Origin: an uncultured bacterium
Lineage (GTDB): Bacteria; Hydrothermota; Tepidihabitantia; Tepidihabitantales; DTDR01
DNA: 64,000 bases
NCBI GenBank assembly: GCA_938040315.1
Contig: CALHQW010000017.1
Location: 1 to 64,000, forward strand
Direction of reading: 5' to 3'
Position 1 is the stretch's first letter. Each line of letters starts with the position of its first letter. The position numbers and the translations under genes are program-made. Below, in pieces: positions 52,675 to 61,564 of the stretch. Below the pieces are notes generated by a model. It was given only the letters and a program-made list of their open reading frames with translations. It made no database searches and was not told the DNA's origin.

Positions 52675-53751
52675 TTAAAAGAAAATCAGTTCTAAAATAT
52701 CAAAAACTCTTATTTTTTCATCAATTCCTAAAACTTTGGTAGCATCTTCAATTGTCAAAAGACAAAAGGGGCAACTAACCGCAATAACTTCTGCGGATTT
52801 TAAAACTGTCTCCTTTACTCTTATTTCGGCTAATCTTTCCTTTCCTTTCTTTTCAATCCACATCCGACCACCGCCTCCTTCGCAACATAAAGAATTCTCT
52901 CTATTTTGATCAAATTCAATTAAATTATCAGTAATCAATCTTAGTAGTTCTCTTGGTTCATCAAAAATTTTATTCTGCTTTCCTAAAAAACAAGGATCAT
53001 GATAGATAATTTTTTTATTATCCTTTTTAATAAAATCCCTTATTTTCTCTTTCATTACATATAAAAATTGGGTATAATGATAAATCTCGGCATTTAAATT
53101 ATAATCTTTCTTTAAAACATTATAACAATGGGGAGAAAGAGTTATTATCCTTTTTTTCTTTATCTTATTTATTATCTCTTCGTTCTTTTGTTTTAATTCT
53201 AAAAATAGACCTTCTTCACCTAATCTTTTTATTTCACTTCCGCAACAACTCTCCTCCTCACCAATTATTCCAAAATCAATATTTAATTTTCTTAAAAGCA
53301 AAACAAAGTTTTTTAATAAATTTAAAAACCTTATATCATAATGAATGGTACAGCAGATAAAAACCAAATTCTCAACTTCCTCTCCCTCTTTTATTACTCT
53401 TACATTTAATTCTTTATTCCAATCAACCCTCTTTTCGCGTGCCCTTTGCCAAGGATTACCAAAAAGATAGGTGCTTTCGAAAATTTGAATAATACTTTCT
53501 TCTATCCTACCTTTCTCTATTTCTGCTTTTCTTAAGTTCAAAATCAAATCCATTGGCTGACAATCTTTTGGGCATCTTAATGAACAAGTCTGGCAAGTGG
53601 TGCATTCCCAAATTGATGATTTTATCTCCTCAGGAAGTTCTTTTAAAGAAATTTGTTCAAAATAAATCAATTTTCTAATATTTAAATTATTTCTGCTCAC
53701 CGGACAACCACTGGTACACCGGGCACATTGAATACAAGTATTAATATTCAC
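52675..53751 (-). CDS. HdrD/GlpC-like Fe-S oxidoreductase with CCG domains
   Basis: 358 residues. Two ferredoxin-type [4Fe-4S] motifs (CIQCARCTSGCP near 5-16; CTTCQTCSLRCP near 50-61), then two cysteine-rich CCG domains (CCTIHYD...EESCCGSE and HDPCFLGK...SLCCEGGGG). In heterodisulfide reductase and similar proteins CCG domains hold a non-cubane cluster or contact a disulfide/quinone site. It lies 4 bases after etfA, so electrons probably pass between EtfA's FAD and this protein. No membrane helix is seen, so it is soluble or peripheral. Confidence 0.88.
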   Translation of the reverse strand: MNINTCIQCARCTSGCPVSRNNLNIRKLIYFEQISLKELPEEIKSSIWECTTCQTCSLRCPKDCQPMDLILNLRKAEIEKGRIEESIIQIFESTYLFGNPWQRAREKRVDWNKELNVRVIKEGEEVENLVFICCTIHYDIRFLNLLKNFVLLLRKLNIDFGIIGEEESCCGSEIKRLGEEGLFLELKQKNEEIINKIKKKRIITLSPHCYNVLKKDYNLNAEIYHYTQFLYVMKEKIRDFIKKDNKKIIYHDPCFLGKQNKIFDEPRELLRLITDNLIEFDQNRENSLCCEGGGGRMWIEKKGKERLAEIRVKETVLKSAEVIAVSCPFCLLTIEDATKVLGIDEKIRVFDILELIFF

Positions 53752-53755
53752 CTTT

Positions 53756-54718
53756 TTACTCCTTTAACTTTTTAATTTCTTCAATTAAAAGGGGTATAAT
53801 TTCAAACAAATCACCAACAATTCCGTAATCACAAACTTTAAAAATATTTGCCTCTTTATCTTTATTTATTGCCACAATAATTTTGGAATTAATCATTCCT
53901 ACTAAATGTTGAATGGCACCAGAAATTCCGCAAGCAATATACAAAGTTGGCGCCACGGTTTTACCTGTCTGACCTACTTGGTCAGAATGGTCTCGCCACC
54001 CAGCGTCAACTGCTGACCGGGAAGCACCAACTGCTCCATTTAACAGACTCGCTAACTCTTCTAAAAGTTTAAAATTCTCCGCACTTTTCATTCCCCGACC
54101 ACCGGAAACAATGATATCCGCCTCTTGTAAATCCACTTTTGTAGTTAACTTCTTAACAAAATCAACTATTTTAACTTTTGTTTGAATATCAATCTTGTCT
54201 ATTTCAATAATTTCTGGTTCTAAAGTTTCGCTTTCTTTTATACCAATTGCCTTTGGTCTAATTGAGAAAAATAATGGAAACTCTTTCTCCAAAATAATTT
54301 CGGAAATCACTTTACCAGCATAAATTGGTTTAATAATTTTAAATTTATCATCCCTAATTTCTAAGGAGGTTATATCTTGAAAAAAGGACTTTCGAAAATT
54401 GGTTGCTAAAATAGGTCCGATCTCCTTTCCTTTAATTGTGGCTGGCAGAAGGATAATAGTAATATTTTCTTTTTTAATAAGTTGAGCAAGAATTTCACCG
54501 ATTTCTAAAGAAGTAAATTGAGCCTTATTTTCATATAAAAAAACTTTATTAATACCAAAATTCTTAAAAGAAGGAATATGCTCTTTGAGAGTATCACCAA
54601 AAAGAACTACACCTGTCGCTTTGTTCAAAACTTGACCCAGATTATAAGCAAGAATAGATAATTCAAAACTAACTCTTTTTATTTGATTATCTCTAATTTC
54701 CGGATATACTAAAATCAT
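53756..54718 (-). CDS. etfA: electron transfer flavoprotein alpha subunit
   Basis: 320 residues. N-terminal ETF domain (VYPEIRDNQIKRVSFELSILAYNL...), then the FAD-binding C-terminal domain with SGGRGMKSAENFKLLEELA, GAVGASRSAVDAGW, QVGQTGKTVAPTLYIACGISGAIQHLVGM and AINKDKEANIFKVCDYGIVGD. It normally pairs with EtfB, which is not in the window. It is first in its operon with a good promoter, and an HdrD-like gene follows. Confidence 0.94.
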   Translation of the reverse strand: MILVYPEIRDNQIKRVSFELSILAYNLGQVLNKATGVVLFGDTLKEHIPSFKNFGINKVFLYENKAQFTSLEIGEILAQLIKKENITIILLPATIKGKEIGPILATNFRKSFFQDITSLEIRDDKFKIIKPIYAGKVISEIILEKEFPLFFSIRPKAIGIKESETLEPEIIEIDKIDIQTKVKIVDFVKKLTTKVDLQEADIIVSGGRGMKSAENFKLLEELASLLNGAVGASRSAVDAGWRDHSDQVGQTGKTVAPTLYIACGISGAIQHLVGMINSKIIVAINKDKEANIFKVCDYGIVGDLFEIIPLLIEEIKKLKE

Positions 54719-54726
54719 AATTTTTT

Positions 54727-54754
54727 ATTTTAATAATTTTTCTAATTTTTTCAA
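54727..54754 (-). promoter_or_regulatory. predicted etfA promoter
   Basis: Minus strand: TTGAAA (54754-54749), a 16-bp spacer and TAAAAT (54732-54727). ATG 54718 follows after 8 bases. Confidence 0.65.
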
Positions 54755-54791
54755 GTATTTTTATAAATTACCCAAATTACATAATTTATAA

Positions 54792-54819
54792 TTGACTTTT
54801 TAGATGATTTATTTATTAT
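54792..54819 (+). promoter_or_regulatory. predicted amrS operon promoter
   Basis: TTGACT (54792-54797), a 16-bp spacer and TATTAT (54814-54819). ATG 54825 follows after 5 bases. A TATAAT at 54787-54792 has no good -35. Confidence 0.55.
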
Positions 54820-54824
54820 TATTA

Positions 54825-55886
54825 ATGTTTATCTATTTTTTATTATTAAGCCTTTTTATGGAGAAATTTAATATCCCTTTAAAAGAGGCGATGTTTTATA
54901 GGTCTCTTAATAATAAAAAGGTTGTCTGTGAATTATGTCCAAGAAATTGTATTATTGATATAAATAAAAGAGGGTTTTGTCGTAATCGGCAAAATATCAA
55001 TGGCAAATTATATTCCATTGTTTATGGTAAACCCTGTTCTATTGGTGAAGAACCAATTGAAAAGGCGCCTTTCTTTCATTTTTTTCCAGGAAGTTTAAGA
55101 TTGACATTGGCGACCGTTTCTTGTAATCAAAGATGTAAGTATTGCCAAAATTGGGCCATTTCGCAGGTTAGTGTAGAAGATGTGCCTTATTATGAAAAGA
55201 CACCGGAAGAGATTGTAGAAATGGCAAAAAGAAGAAATCTAAAAATTATTTGTTTTACCTATACCGAACCGATTGTTTTTTATGAATATATGTATGATAT
55301 TGCAAAAATAGCAAGAAAAGAAGGGATAAAAACTGCTGTAGTTACTGGTGGGTATATTAATCCGACGCCTTTAGAAAGTTTGTGTAAAGTAGTTGATGCC
55401 ATTAAGATAGACTTGAAAGGTTTTAACGAAGATTTTTATAATAAAGTTTGTGGCTCCTCTTTGGGACCGGTATTGGAAGCCTTAAAGATTATTAAAAAAA
55501 ATGGTGTTTGGTTAGAGATCGTCAATTTAGTAGTACCTACTTTGAATGATAAAGAGGAAGATATAAGAAGAATGTGCCAATGGGTAAAAGATAATTTGGG
55601 TGACGAAGTGCCGTTACATTTTACTCGCTTCTTTCCTCAATATCAATTAACCCATCTACCGCCAACACCAATTTCTACGTTAGAAAGGGCATACCAAATT
55701 GCTAAAGAAGTTGGTTTAAAATATGTTTATATTGGCAATGCGCCTGGGCATCCTTATGAAAATACTTATTGTTCTCATTGTAAAAAACTATTGATAAAAA
55801 GAGTAGGGTTTTCGGTTTTAGAAAACAATATTATTAATGGAAAATGTAAATTTTGTAAGAAAAAAATTCCGGGAGTTTTTAAATGA
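54825..55886 (+). CDS. amrS: AmmeMemoRadiSam-system radical SAM enzyme
   Basis: A radical SAM protein of about 350 residues. The cluster motif C-x3-C-x2-C is CNQRCKYC (Cys 100, 104, 107). The N-terminal CELCPRNCIIDINKRGFCRNRQN and the GKPCSIGEEPIEKAPFFHFFPG block are diagnostic of AmrS. CxxC pairs at the C-terminus (YCSHCKKL, CKFCKKK) may bind zinc. The start is uncertain: ATG 54825 fits the promoter, but ATG 54858 (MEKFNIPLKEAMFY) fits the family better and avoids a hydrophobic N-terminus. The usual partners AMMECR1 and Memo are not adjacent. It overlaps the DUF362 gene by 4 bp. Confidence 0.88.
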   Translation: MFIYFLLLSLFMEKFNIPLKEAMFYRSLNNKKVVCELCPRNCIIDINKRGFCRNRQNINGKLYSIVYGKPCSIGEEPIEKAPFFHFFPGSLRLTLATVSCNQRCKYCQNWAISQVSVEDVPYYEKTPEEIVEMAKRRNLKIICFTYTEPIVFYEYMYDIAKIARKEGIKTAVVTGGYINPTPLESLCKVVDAIKIDLKGFNEDFYNKVCGSSLGPVLEALKIIKKNGVWLEIVNLVVPTLNDKEEDIRRMCQWVKDNLGDEVPLHFTRFFPQYQLTHLPPTPISTLERAYQIAKEVGLKYVYIGNAPGHPYENTYCSHCKKLLIKRVGFSVLENNIINGKCKFCKKKIPGVFK

Positions 55887-56935
55887 GTAAAAGTATTGTT
55901 TATTTTATTCCTTATAAACAAGGTGAGGGTAATTTTAATAATTTAAAAAGGAAGATTGAGAAAATCTTTTCTTTAACTAAGTTCTTAGATAAATTAAATT
56001 ATGGAAGGAAATTGGCAATCAAAGTCCATTTTGGAGAAGAAGGAAATAATAACCATCTAAAACCAGAATATGTGAGAATTATTGCTGAATTAGTTGCTCA
56101 AAAAACTATTCAGCCTTATCTGGTAGAAACTTCCACTTTGTATCGGGGAAAGAGGAATAATAAAAAAGACCATATCCAATTAGCAAGAGAACATGGTTTT
56201 ACTTTAGAGGATACCCTTTGCTTAATAGAAATTCTTGATGGCAATACTGGTGAAGGGTATTATGAAGTACCAATAAATTCTCCCTATACTAAAAAGGCAA
56301 AAATTGCCCAAAAACTAAGACGTTATTTATATTTAATAAACCTTGCCCATTTTAAAGGTCATTTGGCAACCGGTTTTGGTGGTGTTTTAAAAAATTTAGG
56401 AATGGGTTTGGCGGCCAAAGGTGGTAAACTGGATATGCACTCTTCTTCTCATCCTTTTGTTAATGAGAATAAATGTAGTGGCTGTGGTATTTGCGTTGAT
56501 TATTGTAAAGAGGGAGCAATAAAGATCCATCATTTATATGCAAAAATTGGACCTCTCTGTGTGGGTTGTGCTGGTTGTTTAGCCATCTGTCCTAACCAGG
56601 CAATTGAATTTCGTTGGGATCAGAGTACCGAGATTCTTGCTAAAAAGGTATTGGAATATGCTAAAGCCGCCCTTCTTGATCGTTATGCTCTTCATTTTAA
56701 TTTCTTAATCAATATTACTTCTAATTGTGATTGTTATCCCAAAACCGAAGAGAAAATAATGGAAGATATTGGTATCCTTGCCTCTTTCGATCCACTTGCT
56801 TGTGATCAAGCCGGCTTTGATTTTACTAAAAAGGCAATAACCAAATTATATTCTCATTTAAATTACGAGGAAATCTTTAATTTTGGCGAAAAGATTGGTT
56901 TAGGGAAAAGAGATTATGAACTCATTGAGATTTGA
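55883..56935 (+). CDS. DUF362 protein with ferredoxin domain
   Basis: 350 residues. DUF362 domain (LAIKVHFGEEGNNNHLKPEYVRIIAELV...PYLVETSTLYRGKRNNKKDHIQLAREHGF; LAHFKGHLATGFGGVLKNLGMGLAAKGGK) with a two-cluster ferredoxin insert near 190-245 (CSGCGICVDYCKEGAI and CVGCAGCLAICPNQAI). The function of DUF362 is not established. It overlaps amrS (4 bp) and scpA (20 bp), so a shared Fe-S redox task with amrS is possible. Confidence 0.87.
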   Translation: MSKSIVYFIPYKQGEGNFNNLKRKIEKIFSLTKFLDKLNYGRKLAIKVHFGEEGNNNHLKPEYVRIIAELVAQKTIQPYLVETSTLYRGKRNNKKDHIQLAREHGFTLEDTLCLIEILDGNTGEGYYEVPINSPYTKKAKIAQKLRRYLYLINLAHFKGHLATGFGGVLKNLGMGLAAKGGKLDMHSSSHPFVNENKCSGCGICVDYCKEGAIKIHHLYAKIGPLCVGCAGCLAICPNQAIEFRWDQSTEILAKKVLEYAKAALLDRYALHFNFLINITSNCDCYPKTEEKIMEDIGILASFDPLACDQAGFDFTKKAITKLYSHLNYEEIFNFGEKIGLGKRDYELIEI

Positions 56936-57644
56936 AGTTGATTTAGATTTTTTTAATGGTCCTTTAGATTTACTTCTTTACCTCATTCAAAAAGAAGAAA
57001 TCCCTTTAGAAAAAATCCCGGTTGCCTTTATTACTGAAAAATACCTATCCTTTCTTACTCCCTATTTAGAAAAACCCGATTTAACAAGTGAAGAGATTAA
57101 CAGACTTTCTGATTATTTACTTCTCGCAATTATTTTAATCCATTACAAATTAAAGGGCTTTTTAAAATTAAAAAGAGAAGAAACAGTGAATATCAAAGAA
57201 GAAGAGGAAGTTAGTTTTTATCAAATTAAGGAAGAGTTTAATTATTATAAAAAAGTTGCTTTTCTTTTAAAGGAACTGGAGGAAGAAAAAGCCAAATTCT
57301 TTTCTCGGGAAGGAAACTTTATAAAAGAAAATATTGAAGAGCAACCAACAATTTTGGAACTTCTAAAAAGTTACCAAAAAGTGTGGACAACTCTTAACAA
57401 TTTATCCTCAGAGATAACCTGGTTAGAAAAAAGAAAAATTAATGTGGACGAGAAAATGAAGGAAATAAGAGAAAGGATAGAGGAAATGCGTTTTTTAGAG
57501 TTTCGCCAGTTGATAAATGACCTCACCTGTAAAGAAGAGATTGTGGTTACTTTCTTTTTATTATTGGAATTAGTTAGATTAGGCGAAGTTAGACTTATTC
57601 AAGAAGAGATTTTTGGCAATTTAATTGTGATTGCCTTAAAATGA
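56916..57644 (+). CDS. scpA: segregation and condensation protein A
   Basis: 242 residues. ScpA is the kleisin of the bacterial SMC condensin. The N-terminal FEVDLDFFNGPLDLLLYLIQKEEIPLEKIPVAFITEKYL, the middle SDYLLLAIILIHYKLKGFL and the C-terminal winged helix (VVTFFLLLELVRLGEVRLIQEEIFGNLIVI) are all present. ScpB usually follows scpA, but here a Mth938-like gene overlaps its end by 4 bp; scpB is not in the window. Confidence 0.93.
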   Translation: MNSLRFEVDLDFFNGPLDLLLYLIQKEEIPLEKIPVAFITEKYLSFLTPYLEKPDLTSEEINRLSDYLLLAIILIHYKLKGFLKLKREETVNIKEEEEVSFYQIKEEFNYYKKVAFLLKELEEEKAKFFSREGNFIKENIEEQPTILELLKSYQKVWTTLNNLSSEITWLEKRKINVDEKMKEIRERIEEMRFLEFRQLINDLTCKEEIVVTFFLLLELVRLGEVRLIQEEIFGNLIVIALK

Positions 57645-57985
57645 AAATAGAAAAGGTTGGATTCGGTTGGATAATTATTGACGGTAAGAAGTATGAACAG
57701 GATGTTTTAATTTTGGCAACGGGAGAAATTCTCAATCGTTATGAAAATTTTAGTGGTAATAATCATGAATTTAGCATTGAGGAGGCAAAAAAATTATTAA
57801 ATCCCAAACCAGAAGTAATCATTATCGGCACTGGTCAAAGCGGTTTTTTAAAAGTGAAAGAGGAGACAATAGAATTTTTAAAAAGTATAAAGGTAAGATT
57901 GATTGCTCTGCCAACGCCCAAGGCGATAGAAATTTTTAACAAGTTAAAAGAAATAAAAGCAGCCATTTTCCACCTCACTTGTTAA
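57641..57985 (+). CDS. Mth938-like (DUF498) domain protein
   Basis: 114 residues: FGWIIIDGKKYEQDVLILATGEILNRYE, PEVIIIGTGQSG, LIALPTPKAIEIFNKL, and the final AAIFHLTC, all hallmarks of the Mth938/NDUFAF3 fold. Function in bacteria is unknown; the eukaryotic member assists complex I assembly. It overlaps scpA and the DUF488 gene by a few bases. Confidence 0.87.
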   Translation: MKIEKVGFGWIIIDGKKYEQDVLILATGEILNRYENFSGNNHEFSIEEAKKLLNPKPEVIIIGTGQSGFLKVKEETIEFLKSIKVRLIALPTPKAIEIFNKLKEIKAAIFHLTC

Positions 57986-58479
57986 TGAGAATATATACCT
58001 TAGGAACCGCCAATCGCACCAAAGAGGAATTTTTAAAAATCCTTAATAAATATCAGATAAAAGTTATCTTTGATGTCCGAAGGTTTCCTACCTCCCATTT
58101 TGAACATTTCAAGCGAGAGAATTTAATAAAATTGTGTGATGAAAATAAAATAACCTATACCTATTTGGGAAATGAACTTGGTGGTTTTCGAAAAGGTGGT
58201 TATTTAAAATGGATAGAAACCCAAACCTTTAAGAGGGGAATTGAGATTATCTACAAAACTGCTAGTTATTTACCAGTGGTAATTATCTGCAAAGAAAAAT
58301 ATCCCTTTTATTGTCATCGGAAATACGTTGCTAATGATTTAAGTAAAAAAGGTGTGGAAGTAATTCATATAATTGATGAAGAAAAAATTATTATCCATAA
58401 GGAGTTAACTTATGAAAGAGATAATAAAAGAAATAAACGAACTGAAGAAAAAGAAAAAAGCAGTAATTTTGGTCCATAA
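57979..58479 (+). CDS. DUF488 family protein
   Basis: 166 residues: [55 protein letters not shown], then [22 protein letters not shown] with the conserved Cys/CHR motif of DUF488. Role unknown. The C-terminal 20 residues are Lys/Glu-rich and encoded within the start of nadA (68-bp overlap). Confidence 0.85.
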   Translation: MLMRIYTLGTANRTKEEFLKILNKYQIKVIFDVRRFPTSHFEHFKRENLIKLCDENKITYTYLGNELGGFRKGGYLKWIETQTFKRGIEIIYKTASYLPVVIICKEKYPFYCHRKYVANDLSKKGVEVIHIIDEEKIIIHKELTYERDNKRNKRTEEKEKSSNFGP

Positions 58480-59314
58480 TTATCAACGACCGGAAATTTA
58501 CGAAGTTGCTGATTTCATTGGTGATTCTTTGGATTTATCATTAAAGGCAAAAGAGACTAATGCCCAATTAATTGTTTTTTGTGGTGTCCATTTTATGGCC
58601 GAAACCGCAAAGATTTTAAATCCCAAATCAAAGGTTATCATTCCTGATATTAATGCCCGTTGCCCAATGGCTGATATGGTTGATAAAGAAAAATTATTAA
58701 TTCAATTAGAAAAACTACCGGATGTTTATATCGTGAGTTATGTTAATACTACTGCGGAAATAAAAGCCCTTTCTTATATCTGCTGTACTTCAGCAAATGC
58801 GGTTAAAGTAGTAAGTCAAATTCCGGAAGATAAACCAATATTATTTTTACCTGATAAAAATCTGGCAAATTATGTGAGCAAAAAAACCGGTCGAAAGGAC
58901 ATAATACCTTGGGATGGTTTTTGCTATGTCCATCATCTCTATTTTGAACCAGAAGATATTAAAAAGAAAAGGAAAGAATTTCCTAATGCCAAAATTATTG
59001 CCCATCCCGAATGTAAACCGGAAGTTTGTGAAATGGCTGATTTTATTGCTTCTACTTCCGGGATGGTAAAATTAGCAAGCCTTTTTGATGAACTTATTTT
59101 AGCAACCGAAGTCGGTTTATGTGAAAGGATAAAAAGAGAATATAAAAATAAAAAATGCCTGCCTTTAAAAGATAGCGCCCTCTGTAGTAATATGAAAAAG
59201 ATAACAATTGAAAAAGTCTTAAAGGCATTAGAAGAAGAGATTTATGAAATCACCATTGAAGAAGAAATAAGAGAAAAAGCCGAAGAAGCCTTAAAAAGAA
59301 TGTTTGCTTTATAA
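58412..59314 (+). CDS. nadA: quinolinate synthase A
   Basis: 300 residues. NadA condenses iminoaspartate with dihydroxyacetone phosphate to quinolinate using a [4Fe-4S] cluster. Ligand regions are [23 protein letters not shown] and [10 protein letters not shown]; also [27 protein letters not shown] and [26 protein letters not shown] 58412 has an AAGGAG site. nadB and nadC are not here. The last 65 bp overlap the convergent Lpt permease gene. Confidence 0.95.
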   Translation: MKEIIKEINELKKKKKAVILVHNYQRPEIYEVADFIGDSLDLSLKAKETNAQLIVFCGVHFMAETAKILNPKSKVIIPDINARCPMADMVDKEKLLIQLEKLPDVYIVSYVNTTAEIKALSYICCTSANAVKVVSQIPEDKPILFLPDKNLANYVSKKTGRKDIIPWDGFCYVHHLYFEPEDIKKKRKEFPNAKIIAHPECKPEVCEMADFIASTSGMVKLASLFDELILATEVGLCERIKREYKNKKCLPLKDSALCSNMKKITIEKVLKALEEEIYEITIEEEIREKAEEALKRMFAL

Positions 59315-60371
59315 TAAGAATTATTCCTACAAAAAGAAAAGTAAAATTGGGAAGCCAGCAAGCAAAAAAAGGAGAAAGAAGATTAATCTCACCCATCGCA
59401 TAAGTTATCTGTAAAAAACCCCAATATAAAAAAGAGATTAATAAACCAATACCCAAACCAAGCATTACCCAACCTTTTTTTAGATGCAAAACAATTCCAA
59501 AGGATAATATTGTCACGATGATAATAATAACTGGATAACTAAATCGGCTATGAAAATTTACCATTTCTTTATCCATCCTAAAACCAGCCTTTTGAAATTT
59601 TTTAATTTGAGAATAAAGTTCTAAAAAATTCATCATTTCTGGTTCTTTCATTTCCGCAAACAGTTCCTGAGGTGTTTCCTTTAAAAAATCAAAAATTAAT
59701 GAATCATAGTAAAATAAATTATTTCCTTCCTTTTGAAAATCATAAAGATAAACATTATATCCAATCCATTTTTTATTGCGATAATAAGCAATTTTTCCAT
59801 CGTATCTTTTTTCTAAACCCTTTTTGGGATTCATAATCATAATGGAAAAATCCTTCATTTTATCATCAAGAATTAATTCTTTTATATAGTAAACCACATT
59901 ATTCTCGCCCAAAAAATAAATATTATTTTTACTTTTCTCCTCCTCTTTCTTTCTTTTCTCAATCTTTTCCTTTTTTAAATACTCCAGACTTATTTTGCTC
60001 TTGATGTCAACGATTTCTTGATTAAAGAAGAGAAAGAGCGAGAAAATTATTGAGATTAAAAAGGGGATTTTAAAAAGTTTTTTTGGATTTATTCCCATAA
60101 TTTTTAAAATATTAAACTCATTAAATCTTATTGCCCGACCAAAAACAAAAAATATTGCCAAAATTAATGATGGGCTTAAAAGAAGATTAATGACGCTTGG
60201 TAAAGTATAAAGATAATAAACCAAAATATCTTTATATTTCGTTTGGTATTGAACAAAATAAGAAAGAGATTCAAAAAAATCAATTAAAAGATAAATACCT
60301 GCTAATGATAAAAAAGCAAGTAAAGTATATTTTAAAATCTCTTTTGTATAAAAACGATAAATAATTTTCAT
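59250..60371 (-). CDS. LptF/LptG family permease (YjgP/YjgQ), second copy
   Basis: 373 residues: about three membrane helices at the N-terminus ([73 protein letters not shown]), a periplasmic beta domain (about 120-270), then three helices. This is the LptF/G layout; these permeases lift lipopolysaccharide from the inner membrane with LptB. It overlaps the other permease gene by 4 bp. By order it is more likely LptG. Confidence 0.87.
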   Translation of the reverse strand: MKIIYRFYTKEILKYTLLAFLSLAGIYLLIDFFESLSYFVQYQTKYKDILVYYLYTLPSVINLLLSPSLILAIFFVFGRAIRFNEFNILKIMGINPKKLFKIPFLISIIFSLFLFFNQEIVDIKSKISLEYLKKEKIEKRKKEEEKSKNNIYFLGENNVVYYIKELILDDKMKDFSIMIMNPKKGLEKRYDGKIAYYRNKKWIGYNVYLYDFQKEGNNLFYYDSLIFDFLKETPQELFAEMKEPEMMNFLELYSQIKKFQKAGFRMDKEMVNFHSRFSYPVIIIIVTILSFGIVLHLKKGWVMLGLGIGLLISFLYWGFLQITYAMGEINLLSPFFACWLPNFTFLFVGIILIIKQTFFLRLLRLFLLFLLQW

Positions 60372-61564
60372 TCTTTTATTTTTTTGTAAAGAAAATAAAG
60401 GGCAAAAGGAAAATTAATAACTGTTGGTAACCACATACCGAAGAAAGCAAGTAATTTTCCTCTTAAAACCATTTCTTCAAAAAGTAAAAGCAAAACATAA
60501 TAAAAGGCAAAATAAATTAAACCGAAAATAAAACTAATACCAATACTTCCCTTTTTGATTATTAAACCCAAAGCAATTCCAAAGATTAAGAAAAAGATAT
60601 TGGCAAAGGCTAAGGTTGTTTTTTTATGAAATTCTAATAAAAACCTCTCTTTTTCTCTTATTTTATATTTCAATTTTATCTCCTCCTCTTTAATTCTTCC
60701 CATCTTAATTTCTTCCACTATTTTCTCTTGCTTTAAATCTTTAATTTTCTTTCTTAGACTTCTTATTTCGCTATCAATCTCTTTAATATTCTTAAAAAGT
60801 TGGAAAATATTCATCTCTCTTATTGGTCGATAAGTTCTCTCACGCCTTACTAATTCTTCTTCGTAAGGAAAATTAATTGTTGTCTCTTCAAAGATTATCT
60901 GACGATATTTACTATCTTCTAATTGATGAAGTTCACCCTTTTTCAAAATAAAAGTAAAATAATTCTCCTTTTCCTGTTCTTTTAAAATTCCTTCTTTAGC
61001 AAAGATAAATATTGGTTTAATTTCACCCTCCTTTTTAAAAATAAGGATATCTCTCATCTTGCCACTTTTCTCTTCTAAATAGCCAATATAAATCACATAA
61101 GGAGCAAAATCTTCAAAGAAAATTCCCTCCCGAATTTTAATCTGCGGTTTTTTTCTTGCTAAATCTAATAAAAGATTTCTAATCCGAAATTCTGATTCTG
61201 GCCAAAAAAAATTATTAAAGAAGAACATAAAAAGAGATAAAAAAATAATAAAAATTATTGGAATTTTAATAATCTTAATAATATTAATACCGCTCATCTT
61301 CAAAGCAATTATCTCATTATCTTGGGAAAAACGACCAAAACTACTTATGCCAGCAATGAGGGTAGCAATTGGTAAAATATAGGAAAGCACATAGGGCAAA
61401 GAATATAAAGCAATCTCAAAAACAATCCTTATTTTAACACCTTTCTTTATTAAAAGGTCAGCAAGAATAAACATCCGATCCATCAACATAATAAAAGTGA
61501 GAACAATTATTGAGAAGATTAAAGGAAAGAGATATTCTTTAATTACTTGTTTTTGAATAATCAC
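60368..61564 (-). CDS. LptF/LptG family permease, first copy
   Basis: 398 residues with the same layout: N-terminal helices (LFPLIFSIIVLTFIMLMDRMFILADLL; FGRFSQDNEIIALKMSGINIIKIIKIP), a periplasmic part including a charged helix pair (EIDSEIRSLRKKIKDLKQEKIVEEIKMGRIKEEEIKLKYKIREKERF) unusual for LptF, and C-terminal helices. It overlaps mnmA by 26 bp. Its presence implies LPS or a similar outer-membrane lipid. Confidence 0.87.
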   Translation of the reverse strand: MIIQKQVIKEYLFPLIFSIIVLTFIMLMDRMFILADLLIKKGVKIRIVFEIALYSLPYVLSYILPIATLIAGISSFGRFSQDNEIIALKMSGINIIKIIKIPIIFIIFLSLFMFFFNNFFWPESEFRIRNLLLDLARKKPQIKIREGIFFEDFAPYVIYIGYLEEKSGKMRDILIFKKEGEIKPIFIFAKEGILKEQEKENYFTFILKKGELHQLEDSKYRQIIFEETTINFPYEEELVRRERTYRPIREMNIFQLFKNIKEIDSEIRSLRKKIKDLKQEKIVEEIKMGRIKEEEIKLKYKIREKERFLLEFHKKTTLAFANIFFLIFGIALGLIIKKGSIGISFIFGLIYFAFYYVLLLLFEEMVLRGKLLAFFGMWLPTVINFPFALYFLYKKIKE

